From assembly GCF_021390495.1 (NCBI RefSeq), contig NZ_JAJEJP010000002.1:3038001-3102000 (forward strand): DNA of 64,000 bases. The letters are read 5' to 3'. The number at the start of each line of letters is the position of its first letter. Position 1 is the first letter of the stretch. The position numbers were made by a program, and so were the translations under genes. Origin of the DNA: Paraburkholderia sp. ZP32-5. GTDB taxonomy: Bacteria; Pseudomonadota; Gammaproteobacteria; Burkholderiales; Burkholderiaceae. This document shows, in pieces, positions 27,680-35,692 of the stretch. The notes beneath the pieces were generated by a model that saw nothing but the letters and a program-made list of their open reading frames with translations, searched no databases and was not told where the DNA came from.

Positions 27680-27721
27680 CACCGTTACCTTTAATGTTTT
27701 GGATTTGGAATAAGTGCCGTC

Positions 27722-27751
27722 AAAAAGGCGCTCGCTCACGTGAGCGCCTTT
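27722..27751 (-). terminator. Intrinsic terminator between pilin and chaperone genes
   Basis: On the minus strand, 10 nt after the pilin stop, AAAGGCGCTC pairs with GAGCGCCTTT across an 8-nt loop, and the 3' arm runs into a T-run (TTTTTG). It should terminate most transcripts after the major pilin and let a fraction continue into chaperone and usher. This matches the higher need for pilin. Confidence 0.75.
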
Positions 27752-27760
27752 GCTCAATGC

Positions 27761-28312
27761 TTACTGATACTGCATCGAGAATTGCACCGACGTGTTCACG
27801 GTGCCAGCCGTTGCCGCGTCCTTTGCGAAGTAACGCGCGAAGTACTTCAGGTCGGCCGCGCCCGCAGTGATCGAGCCGCCGTTGGTTTCCAACTGGTTGT
27901 TCGAGTTGGTCGTGATGTTGATCGGCTGCATGTTGCCGTTCAGCAGTTGGACCTGCACGTTGCCTGCGGTGCCGCCGCTGTTGGTCAGGTTGCCGGTGTC
28001 CTGATCGACGTTCGGGCCGTTTTCGAACGATGCGATTGCCTTCGTGCCGGTCGTGCAACCGGTCAGCTTGAACTCGAGGTCGGCAGGTTGCGACGTGCCG
28101 GCAGTCGCGCCCATCGCAGCCAGCGAAGCCGCCGTCACGGTCGGCAGCGTGATGGTCTTGCTCGAGTCGGAGCCAGCCGTGTTGCCGTTGATCGAGCACG
28201 TGGTGTCGGTCACGGTGCCGTTAATCGTGATCAAGCCGTCTGCGGCGTGAGCGCCGAGCGATGCGAGACCCAACAGGCCGCCGATTGCAAGTACCGAGAA
28301 AGTTGCTTTCAT
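27761..28312 (-). CDS. Type 1 fimbrial major subunit (pilin)
   Basis: A 183-residue pilin with a clear signal peptide (MKATFSVLAIGGLLGLASLG, cleavage after AHA). The mature chain has the two Cys of type 1 pilins (TDTTCSING near 39 and LTGCTTGT near 88) and ends SVQFSMQYQ, the conserved beta-strand with a penultimate aromatic. The mature N-terminal strand (DGLITINGTVTDTTC) supplies the donor strand to the next subunit. It is followed by a terminator and then the chaperone and usher genes. As the highest-expressed gene of the cluster it probably has its own promoter in the 28313-28830 gap, but no clear -35/-10 was found. The length is normal for a major fimbrial subunit. Confidence 0.92.
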   Translation of the reverse strand: MKATFSVLAIGGLLGLASLGAHAADGLITINGTVTDTTCSINGNTAGSDSSKTITLPTVTAASLAAMGATAGTSQPADLEFKLTGCTTGTKAIASFENGPNVDQDTGNLTNSGGTAGNVQVQLLNGNMQPINITTNSNNQLETNGGSITAGAADLKYFARYFAKDAATAGTVNTSVQFSMQYQ

Positions 28313-28454
28313 GTTTGATATTCCAGTGGATGAATAGATATTTATGTGTACGGCCTATGCTTTTTGCCGTGATCTGCCGTACGCCCTTGCTCGCTCCAAC
28401 GTTCCGCAGCAGTCTTCACTTCGAACTGTTGGCTTCTCGTTCAGGCGCATCGCC

Positions 28455-28754
28455 ATGTTATTGATTCGAAAGCAATTCGTATGTAGGACCAGTCCGAATC
28501 AACTGGCATATACCCGTAACCAATCCCACGGAGACCGCGTGATTTTTGATGTATGGGAATATCCCGGACATCGATTCATTGAGGTTAGCCAGACACACCA
28601 CGGACCTCGTTCTGCTGGAAGAAAAGCGAACTTCCAAAAGTGGCGGAGCCAGTATGGCTACTGGCTCGACGTCTCGCCGCGCGATGCAACGCTGGAACGC
28701 GTGTGGGCGTCGGCGGGATGGATGCGGAGGAAGCGTCGAAACAGGGTACGCTGA
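28455..28754 (+). CDS. Small hypothetical protein within the fimbrial island
   Basis: A 99-residue frame on the opposite strand to the fimbrial genes, between the pilin and the second adhesin. The C-terminal half looks protein-like rather than a shadow: VWEYPGHRFIEVSQTHHG and KWRSQYGYWLDVSPRDATLE, with mixed aromatic and charged residues and no low-complexity bias. The start is uncertain. The ATG at 28455 was chosen, but the frame is open to 28344, and no strong Shine-Dalgarno is seen. It is basic at the C-terminus (RRKRRNRVR). I do not recognise the family. A DNA-binding or remnant island gene is possible. The real support is composition only. Confidence 0.4.
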   Translation: MLLIRKQFVCRTSPNQLAYTRNQSHGDRVIFDVWEYPGHRFIEVSQTHHGPRSAGRKANFQKWRSQYGYWLDVSPRDATLERVWASAGWMRRKRRNRVR

Positions 28755-28833
28755 TATCCGCCGGTAATGACGTGCGCGGGATGTGCGCGGTGCCGGATAT
28801 CAGGCTTCTGCGTGCGAGTGCTTTTAAAACGCT

Positions 28834-29820
28834 TTATAGATACGTCAGCGTGAATGTCGCGGTGGCGTTGGCGGTTCCGGATATCACCTTGCTCGACGTC
28901 TGGATATATCGCGCATTCCAATTGAGGTTGTAGAGGCCCTCTGAGGCCGCTGTGCCGGCGAGGAAACTGATGTTCAGCGGCAGCGGATTGCTCTGCGCAT
29001 CGAGTAGCTGCACGCCGATACCCATGGCCGTGGCACTGCCCGGCGTTAACTGGATGGTGCCCGGCTGGCTGGAATCGGCCATCACCTCCAGTGCCACATT
29101 GATCCTCGCGCCACTGCTGCAGGACAGTCCGATCGAAAAAGGAACGTTGTTGGTTGTCGAACCGATGCCGGTAAATTTGTTCAGGCTATTCCGCCCCAAA
29201 GAAACCCCGATTGTCGGCGTATTCAGACTGCAAGACTTTGCGACAATGTTGACGCTCGTGAAATCGATGGTCGCCAGCGGGCCCATCTCTTTCCTCGAAT
29301 TCGATCCTCTGTAGATAAAGGACAGCGGCGGCAATGTCAAAATGCCGGAAGCAATTGGGCCGGTTCTTACAAGCGTCCATGTGTCTGTCAGTGTGCTTGT
29401 CCCTCTGAAGGCAATTCCACGATTCCAGTCTTGATTATTCAACGGCCTGCTTGAAACCGTCGAATCCGTTCCTGTGTTCGAATTGTGATTGACCCATTGC
29501 ATGCCGATTCCATCATAATTGGTGGCTCTGGTATTCGTGACGGGAGCCGAGCCGAAGTCGGGATTGGACGGGCTGAGATAGACGTACCACGAGGCATCCC
29601 TATCACCTGAATCTGATGCATCACAGGTAACGACAAAATTGGTTTGCACTGTCGCCAGTACAGTTCCGCCAGGAGAGTCCCGCTGCGTCGCAACGGTCTG
29701 CGGAAAACTCGCGGTCACATTGGTGGTGGTGCACCTCGCCCAAGCGCCGGCGAGCGGGGACATACAGACGAGTAGCGCCGTCAATCGTACCCGCGCTTTC
29801 ATGCCAAATACTCGAAGCAT
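28834..29820 (-). CDS. Second fimbrial minor subunit / adhesin-like protein
   Basis: A 328-residue exported protein with a signal peptide (VRLTALLVCMSPLAGAWA, then RCTTTNV). It resembles the other two-domain fimbrial subunit at 22851. The N-terminal half (about 160 residues) has no recognisable domain, and a pilin-like half has Cys pairs (AKSCSLNTP and GLSCSSGA) and the terminal strand ATATFTLTYL. The ATG at 29820 has AAGGGA 8 nt upstream, so it is preferred over 29853. It is separated from the pilin gene by 520 bp, including the small opposite-strand frame, so it may be a separate transcript. Having a tip-like subunit at both ends of the cluster is unusual. Base composition is noticeably AT-rich. 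Confidence 0.75.
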   Translation of the reverse strand: MLRVFGMKARVRLTALLVCMSPLAGAWARCTTTNVTASFPQTVATQRDSPGGTVLATVQTNFVVTCDASDSGDRDASWYVYLSPSNPDFGSAPVTNTRATNYDGIGMQWVNHNSNTGTDSTVSSRPLNNQDWNRGIAFRGTSTLTDTWTLVRTGPIASGILTLPPLSFIYRGSNSRKEMGPLATIDFTSVNIVAKSCSLNTPTIGVSLGRNSLNKFTGIGSTTNNVPFSIGLSCSSGARINVALEVMADSSQPGTIQLTPGSATAMGIGVQLLDAQSNPLPLNISFLAGTAASEGLYNLNWNARYIQTSSKVISGTANATATFTLTYL

Positions 29821-30289
29821 GGAATCAATCCCTTTTGAAAAAAGATCAGTCAATCCATCTATGCGTGATATCGTAATTTTAAAAAAATTGAGAGGTCTAT
29901 AGGACCAGTCTCGATTTCAAGAATTAATTGAGGCCAATGGCAAATTAATCCTTCAAAATGCGATATTTGAGGATCGCTATTGATTAGCCGAAATTGTGCA
30001 GCGAATAGGCACAGTTATTATTTTTATATGACTGCCAGAGCAGCATCCGTAATCAGATACAGGACACGATTTGAGGGAAATGTGACGACACCGGAAGCGC
30101 ATCGGAAGCGCAAGCAGCACGACTTGCCGCCAGGCCAGAGCAGTAGCTAAGAGAGAAGAACGCGCGACACGCGCTCGCAAGAACCGGCCAACAGATAACG
30201 GCAATCAAAAAACAACGGCCGTTATAACGCGATTTAGCCTTCTTCATCGCTTCACAACGACCGCTACAGTCTTTCCATTCAACCGCGCT
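29821..30289. other. AT-rich intergenic region at the right edge of the fimbrial island
   Basis: No supported gene lies in these 469 bases. The part near 29860-30040 is strikingly AT-rich compared with the rest of the window and probably holds the promoter of the minor-subunit gene. The remainder leads to the prfC stop codon. No integrase gene or clear att-site core was found here. Confidence 0.5.
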
Positions 30290-31891
30290 TTACATCGACT
30301 TCCTGAACGGCGCCCCCGAGTGCTCGCGCAACTCGTTGAACACGATCTTCGGCCACGCCTTCTGCGCGACTTCGATCTCGGACACGTGCGAAGCCAGATA
30401 CGTCGGCGCATCGGATGCATCGAGCGCGATCCGCGCCGAGTACGAGTCGGTGAAGCGGCGCAGTTCGCCCGCGTCATCGCAGGTCACCCAGCGCGACAGC
30501 CGGTAACGCGCCGGCGCCATCCGCACATCGACCTTGTACTCGGTCGACAGACGATGCGACACCACTTCGAACTGCAGTTGCCCAACCGCGCCGAGAATCA
30601 TCAGGCCACCGGCTTCCGGACGGAACACCTGGATCGCACCTTCCTCGCCCAGCTGCTTCAGCGCTTCGCCAAGCTGCTTCGCGCGCATCGGATCGACCAC
30701 TTCGACCGTCTGGAAAATTTCCGGCGCGAAGAACGGCAGGCCGACGAATTGCAGTTGCTCGCCTTCGGTCAGCGTATCGCCGAGACTCAGCGTGCCGTGA
30801 TTCGGGATCCCGATGATGTCGCCCGGATACGCCTCGCTCACCGTTTCACGACGTTGCGACAGGAACGTCACCACGTTGTTCGCGCGGAACGTCTTGTTCG
30901 AGCGCGTGACCTTCACGGCCATGCCACGCTCGAAACGCCCCGAACACACGCGGATGAACGCGACGCGGTCGCGGTGCGCGAGGTCCATGTTTGCCTGCAC
31001 CTTGAACACGACGCCGGTGAACTTCGGCTCGTCCGGCTGCACCGGACGCTGCACCGTCATGCGCATCGACGGCGGCGGCGCCAGATCGACCAGCGCGTCG
31101 AGAATTTCCTTCACGCCGAAGTTGTTGATCGCCGAGCCGAACAGCACCGGCGATTGCTGACCGGCAAGAAACTGCTCGCGATCGAACTCTGGCGTCGCGC
31201 CGCTGATCAGGTCGATCTCTTCCTTCGCGCGTACCCACGCATGGCCGAAGCGGCGCTCGCCTTCCTCGTTGCCGAGCGCCTGCAGCGTTTCCACCGCGCC
31301 GCCGGCCGTATCCTGGCCGGCGCGGAACACGCGCACCTGATCGCGCTGAACGTCATAGACGCCCTGGAAATCCTTGCCCATGCCGATCGGCCACGTGAAC
31401 GGCACCGCCGATACGCCGAGGTGCTGTTCGATTTCGTCGAGCAGTTCCAGCGGTTCGCGCACTTCGCGGTCGAGCTTGTTGATGAACGTGACGATCGGCG
31501 TCTTGCGGCTGCGGCACACTTCGAGCAGCTTCAGCGTCTGTGCTTCGACACCGTTCGCGCCGTCGATCACCATCACGGCCGCGTCGACCGCGGTCAGCAC
31601 GCGGTAAGTATCTTCGGAGAAGTCCTCGTGACCCGGCGTGTCGAGCAGGTTGATCACGCAATCGCCGTACTCGAACTGCATCACCGAGCTCGCGACCGAA
31701 ATGCCGCGCTGCTTTTCGATCTCCATCCAGTCGGACGTCGCATAGCGGTTGCTCTTGCGGCCCTTCACGGTACCGGCGATCTGGATCGCGCCCGAGAACA
31801 GCAGCAGTTTTTCGGTGAGCGTGGTTTTACCCGCGTCCGGGTGGGAAATGACCGCGAACGTGCGGCGGCGTTTGAGTTCGGAGACTGACAT
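30290..31891 (-). CDS. prfC: Peptide chain release factor 3
   Basis: A 533-residue translational GTPase that recycles RF1/RF2 from the ribosome after peptide release. The G domain is complete: G1 SHPDAGKTTLTEKLLLFSG at residue 17, the switch region KSNRYATSDWMEIEKQRGIS, G3 DTPGHEDFSEDTYR near 88 and G4 FINKLDREVREP near 142. Domains II and III follow (GVVFKVQANMDLAHRDRVAF; VDPMRAKQLGEALKQLGEEG), and the length matches bacterial RF3. The extreme 3' end is duplicated as a decayed copy at 22460-22665. The intact C-terminus here may therefore be partly a replacement brought by the fimbrial island. Confidence 0.97.
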   Translation of the reverse strand: MSVSELKRRRTFAVISHPDAGKTTLTEKLLLFSGAIQIAGTVKGRKSNRYATSDWMEIEKQRGISVASSVMQFEYGDCVINLLDTPGHEDFSEDTYRVLTAVDAAVMVIDGANGVEAQTLKLLEVCRSRKTPIVTFINKLDREVREPLELLDEIEQHLGVSAVPFTWPIGMGKDFQGVYDVQRDQVRVFRAGQDTAGGAVETLQALGNEEGERRFGHAWVRAKEEIDLISGATPEFDREQFLAGQQSPVLFGSAINNFGVKEILDALVDLAPPPSMRMTVQRPVQPDEPKFTGVVFKVQANMDLAHRDRVAFIRVCSGRFERGMAVKVTRSNKTFRANNVVTFLSQRRETVSEAYPGDIIGIPNHGTLSLGDTLTEGEQLQFVGLPFFAPEIFQTVEVVDPMRAKQLGEALKQLGEEGAIQVFRPEAGGLMILGAVGQLQFEVVSHRLSTEYKVDVRMAPARYRLSRWVTCDDAGELRRFTDSYSARIALDASDAPTYLASHVSEIEVAQKAWPKIVFNELREHSGAPFRKSM

Positions 31892-32224
31892 CGGGTCTGG
31901 CGGTCACGGAAAGGGGTTCAGGCGGTTCCCGGCGGCCGGTATGCCGCGCGTGGCGCGGCGGCGTCGAGCTGCGGGAGTCGGGCTCAGATCCGCATCGACC
32001 GGCTTGCTCGCCGCGTCGACAACGGGCTGCGAACGAGGTCGCGATCCGGGCTTCGACAAGCGGAAATCGCCAGCGCAGAACAGCGCAAGGAGCGAATGAT
32101 ACACGTCCGGCGCGTTTGCCGGCCGGTGACGCGTGTTTTGCCGGTCGATACCGTGTGGCCCGCGTCGGTCCGGAGAATGATCCGAACTCAGGCCGTGGTG
32201 GGCCTGTGTATCGATCAGATCGCT

Positions 32225-32244
32225 AAAGGTGAGAGTTTTCGGGA
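32225..32244 (-). repeat. Dispersed 20-bp repeat, copy upstream of prfC (1)
   Basis: AAAGGTGAGAGTTTTCGGGA on the plus strand is the reverse complement of the dispersed motif TCCCGAAAAYTCTCACCTTT. With flanking bases it is identical over 24 bp to the copy at 32463. Confidence 0.85.
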
Positions 32245-32462
32245 CCTCGCGGCGACCGTGATCGGACTGCCGCAAAAAAGATGAGGATCGCGAAGATCGG
32301 GCGCGCACCTGCTGTTGGGGACTGAACGCGAGAAGAACGGCCGCGCCCAAGCTGAGCGGCACGTCACGCGCCAAAAACCTGGCTTACCGAAGCAAGCGCA
32401 CGAACTCGGGACACGCAGCGCAACCTGCTACTCGCAAGCCGAGCGCGTGGCGGGCGCGGCTT

Positions 32463-32482
32463 AAAGGTGAGAGTTTTCGGGA
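32463..32482 (-). repeat. Dispersed 20-bp repeat, copy upstream of prfC (2)
   Basis: Identical to the copy at 32225 through AAAGGTGAGAGTTTTCGGGA and the adjoining T and CCT. Flanking sequence beyond is unrelated. Confidence 0.85.
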
Positions 32483-32704
32483 CCTGCACAACGGTGCGAA
32501 ACCAACCAGATCCCGCATCACTTCAAACCATATCGCCGCGTGGCGATAGATCCAGCGAGCGAGCACGACGCAAGTTTGCGACCCGTGCAACGAATCCCGG
32601 CTGCTGCTATTGAGAGCCCAATCAAACCTTGGCCGCACCTTGTCGGCAGCGGCGCCGGCCCGTGTTGGCCCGGCAATCAGCCGTTCAAACCAGCCCCGCG
32701 CGCA

Positions 32705-33004
32705 TCAACCGTCGATCAGAAAACGCTCACGATTCTTACCAGCGAGCCACGCAGGCGAGCGTCCGCGGCCGCTCCACGTTTCGCCGGTCTTCGGATTGCG
32801 GTACTTGGCAACCGATGCCGACGCCGTCTTGTGCTTCGGCTTGCGCGGGCTGCTCGTGAAACCGAGCTCTTCGGCGGTCAGGTCGTATTCGTCGATTTTC
32901 TGTTTGATGTCGGCGATGGCCTGTGCGATTTCCTTCTCGCGGGCCGCTGCGACTTCCTTATGAAGTTTTTCGAGTTGCGCGGTCAATTGCTTGTAAGAGG
33001 CCAT
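32705..33004 (-). CDS. H-NS-family nucleoid protein
   Basis: A 99-residue histone-like silencer of the Burkholderia H-NS type. The N-terminal 45 residues form a coiled coil for dimerisation (LTAQLEKLHKEVAAAREKEI). The C-terminus has the DNA-binding loop motif ETWSGRGRSPAWL near 76-88, which recognises AT-rich minor grooves. The ATG at 33004 begins MASYKQLTAQ, a typical start; the longer open frame back to 33139 is not conserved in character. Monocistronic by context, between the repeat-containing gap and a serine hydrolase gene. It could silence AT-rich acquired DNA such as the fimbrial island, but this is inferred from family only. Confidence 0.9.
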   Translation of the reverse strand: MASYKQLTAQLEKLHKEVAAAREKEIAQAIADIKQKIDEYDLTAEELGFTSSPRKPKHKTASASVAKYRNPKTGETWSGRGRSPAWLAGKNRERFLIDG

Positions 33005-33172
33005 GCCTGTGCTCCCCCATCGATTGGATGAACTGTCACGAACTGCGTTGTGCGGACAGTACCAGACGAATAATTCACAGCATAGTAAGTCGCACAGCCA
33101 TATGCACATCATGGTTATCGTGCAGACCGCGCTCAACACGCAATAGATACGACGCTTATGCGAACAGCGCGC

Positions 33173-34372
33173 TCAGTCGTCGATCGCGTCGTAGACGCGG
33201 CGTTCGAAGTCGATGGCCATCGGAAAGGGGTCGATCGAGCGGCGCTGGATCAGCATCAGGCCGATCAGATCCTCGACGGGATCGGCAAACCAGCTCGTGC
33301 CGTACGCGCCCGGCCAGCCGAACGCGCCGCGCGAACGGTAGCCTTGCGGCAGCTGCCGCGCGGGATCATCGACGATCGACAGGCCGAGGCCGAAACCCTG
33401 CCCGGCCCAGATCATTCGTCCGAAAGCCGGAACGCGGCGCTGATCGTGCGTCAGGAAATTGCTGCGCATCAGATCGACCGAGCGATGCGACAGCAGCCGC
33501 GTTTCGCCGACACGTCCACGGCCGAGCAGCAGTTGCGCGAATTGCAGATAGTCCCAGGCAGTCGATACGAGCCCGCCGCCGCCGCTCTGGAACCGTTGCG
33601 GATTTGCCCAGCGGCTCGCGTCCGGATGATCCTCGACCACGCGCCTCCACGTGCCGGGGTCGATGTTGTACGCGGTGGCCAGGCGCCGCAATTGCGCATC
33701 CGGCACCCAGAACGCGGTATCGCGCATGCCGAGCGGTTCGAAAATGCGCGTGCGGAAAAAATCGCCGAGCGGCATGCCGCTCACGCGTTCGATCAGCACG
33801 CCGAGCACATCGGTAGCAACGCTATAGTGCCAACGCGAGCCGGGTTCGAACATCAGCGGCAACGCCGCGATGCGCGCGAGCCACGCGCTGCTGCCGCCAT
33901 GCGCGTCGAGGCCGTTGAACGCCGCCGCGTAGGCGTCGGCGAGCGGCCCGGTCGCCGTGAACGAATACGCGAAGCCCGCGCGATGGGTAAGTAGATCGAG
34001 CACCGTGATCGGCGCGCGCACTGGATCGGTATCGTCGAGCGGGCCGGCCGGATCGCGCAGCACGCGCGGCGACGCGAGTTCGGGCAGCCATAGCGAGATC
34101 GGCGTGTCGAGCGCGAGACGATCTTCCTCGATCAGCATCATGATCGCGGCGCTCGTCACCGGCTTCGTCATCGACGCGATACGGAACAGCGTGTCGCGTT
34201 CCATCGGCGATTGCCCGGCGTCGTCGCGCAGACCGAGCGGCTCGAAGTAGCCGATTTCGCCGCGCCGCCACACGAGCGACACCACTCCCGCCACTTCGCC
34301 GCGCGCCACGTAGCCCTGCATCGCATTGGTCAACGCTGCCAGCCGGCTCGCGGCAAGTCCCGCTATCTGCAT
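33173..34372 (-). CDS. Serine hydrolase of the beta-lactamase class C / esterase family
   Basis: A 399-residue enzyme with the SxxK catalytic motif (RIASMTKPVTSAAIMML, Ser near residue 66). A Tyr-containing second motif is probable near residue 178 (SRWHYSVATDVLG), where class C enzymes carry YxN. The GAFGWPGAYGTSWFADP region near 345 corresponds to the third conserved motif region, with GWPGAYGT in place of KTG. This places it with esterases such as EstB and related hydrolases rather than with true beta-lactamases. There is no clear signal peptide, so it is probably cytoplasmic. AGGACGAAC precedes the ATG. No functional partner is adjacent, and the substrate is unknown. Confidence 0.82.
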   Translation of the reverse strand: MQIAGLAASRLAALTNAMQGYVARGEVAGVVSLVWRRGEIGYFEPLGLRDDAGQSPMERDTLFRIASMTKPVTSAAIMMLIEEDRLALDTPISLWLPELASPRVLRDPAGPLDDTDPVRAPITVLDLLTHRAGFAYSFTATGPLADAYAAAFNGLDAHGGSSAWLARIAALPLMFEPGSRWHYSVATDVLGVLIERVSGMPLGDFFRTRIFEPLGMRDTAFWVPDAQLRRLATAYNIDPGTWRRVVEDHPDASRWANPQRFQSGGGGLVSTAWDYLQFAQLLLGRGRVGETRLLSHRSVDLMRSNFLTHDQRRVPAFGRMIWAGQGFGLGLSIVDDPARQLPQGYRSRGAFGWPGAYGTSWFADPVEDLIGLMLIQRRSIDPFPMAIDFERRVYDAIDD

Positions 34373-34538
34373 GTTCGTCCTGTGTCAGCAAAAGGAAAAT
34401 TCGCGCGCCGCTTCGACCGCTTAAGCCGCTTCGGCATTCGCGTCGCCCGAGGATCGAATACGGATACCCGCGACGAAACCCATCCGCTCGAAGCGTACAC
34501 GAGGTACTTCCTATATTGCTGACATTCGGTTTCAAGAT

Positions 34539-34742
34539 TCAGGCTTTGCGCCCTTTCTCCAACTCGCAAAGCGCGGCATTCAGCCGTCGGACACGAGTCG
34601 CCTGCGCCGGCACGATAACCGCGCCCGAAACCAGTTCGATGCGGCTGCGCCAATAAGACAGTGGAATACGGTCTCCCGCTGAAATGTGCGAAATAACCTG
34701 CTCCAGATGTTGAATATCTTTTTCCAGCTGCTGATGATTCAT
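34539..34742 (-). CDS. Small hypothetical protein, 67 residues
   Basis: A short protein with no recognised domain. The ATG is preceded by GGGGAAAGCA, a good ribosome site at 6-10 nt, which supports it as a real gene. The N-terminal third is helical and acidic (LEKDIQHLEQVISHISAG). A central segment (PLSYWRSRIELVS) and a basic tail (RRLNAALCELEKGRKA) follow. Cytoplasmic. It sits alone, 166 bp upstream of the serine hydrolase gene in the same direction. Function unknown. Confidence 0.6.
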   Translation of the reverse strand: MNHQQLEKDIQHLEQVISHISAGDRIPLSYWRSRIELVSGAVIVPAQATRVRRLNAALCELEKGRKA

Positions 34743-35304
34743 TGCTTTCCCCGGATTCTATTGATTAATGTCGAAGCAAAAATCGAAAGCGTGCAGGCGC
34801 GGCCGCTGGCAAAAGCCAGCGTCACGCACACCGGGGGCGGAAAAACCTTCCTGAATATCTGCTGCATCAGAAATAACCGGCAAAACCTGCCTGCCGGGGC
34901 TAAATCGCCAACGGTTTAAAAAGACTACTGCGACCAAACTTGGCGTTCCGTTAGCTTCCGCACTGACCCGGTTCGACATCGAAAACGGTTAGCGATTATC
35001 GAACCATGAGCACGACGACAAATAATTACGAACGTGCGACTCAAAGCCTTCAAAACGCCGTCTCTAAACTCATATGCATGGTAACGGGTTATCGCCCGTC
35101 TATTAGGCACAGAGTTTTATGACGGCTATGTGCTTGTCGCAATGACACGAGCGTGCGAATCGGACGGATTTTCTGGTTTCGGCAAACGGCGGGCGATGCG
35201 GAAAGAATCAAAGCCCGCGCCAGCGATTCGCGGAGAAAAAGGAGAAAAATGCCGTTTATTTCATCGGCCCCGCTTAGGCCCCGCCGAGCGCGGAGGCTAA
35301 GCGC
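34743..35304. other. Intergenic region without supported gene
   Basis: These 562 bases lie between a small hypothetical gene and a lipoprotein gene. The small frames present lack ribosome sites and recognisable domains. Base composition varies, with AT-richer patches near 34740-35060. No terminator, RNA or repeat was recognised. Confidence 0.4.
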
Positions 35305-35571
35305 TTACTTCGCGGCCGCGCGGCACGCATAGATCAGGTTGAGCGTGCCGTTTTCAGTCGTCTGCCGCACGACGTCGTAAGCGCCGTTGCAGCCGGCGGC
35401 GGCTTGCTGCGAGCACGAGTCGGAGCCGGCCGGGCATTGCACCAGCGTGGTCGCGCGCCCATCCGGCAGAAACAACGGCGGGCTGCTGCTGCAACCGCTG
35501 AGCACCGCGACCGTGCCCGCAGCCAGCATGAAACCCGAGCGGCGCGCGAAGAAGGAAAGACTGCGTTTCAT
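35305..35571 (-). CDS. Small lipoprotein
   Basis: An 88-residue exported lipoprotein. The signal has a basic N-terminus, a hydrophobic core and the lipobox LSGC (residues 24-27), with Cys as lipidation site. The mature part has four further Cys (LVQCPAG, SDSCSQ, AGCNGAY, YACRAA), suggesting two disulfides in the periplasm. GGGGC precedes the ATG. It lies between the sigma-54 activator's stop and a long non-coding gap, without obvious operon partners. The family was not recognised, though short Cys-rich lipoproteins of this kind are common in Burkholderia. Confidence 0.78.
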   Translation of the reverse strand: MKRSLSFFARRSGFMLAAGTVAVLSGCSSSPPLFLPDGRATTLVQCPAGSDSCSQQAAAGCNGAYDVVRQTTENGTLNLIYACRAAAK

Positions 35572-35692
35572 TGGAAGCCCCGATCACGTCTTGTTGTTCG
35601 ATCTCGCGATTGTGCCACGCGGCAATTGCACTGCGTCACTCGGGGCGAAGCGCCGGGCCTACGCCACTTGCCGGCTGGCTCGACGCTCCGTT

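Larger units (their letters stand above)
31892..32704. other. Long non-coding gap upstream of prfC
   Basis: About 810 bases without a supported gene, between the prfC start and the H-NS-like gene. The region holds two copies of the dispersed repeat, 238 bp apart (annotated separately), and otherwise no recognisable promoter, RNA or protein homology. Small open frames here have no domain or ribosome site. Confidence 0.5.

Noticed and set aside
30320..31888. 522-codon plus-strand open frame opposite prfC
   Set aside because: Antisense shadow of a housekeeping gene with complete GTPase motifs.
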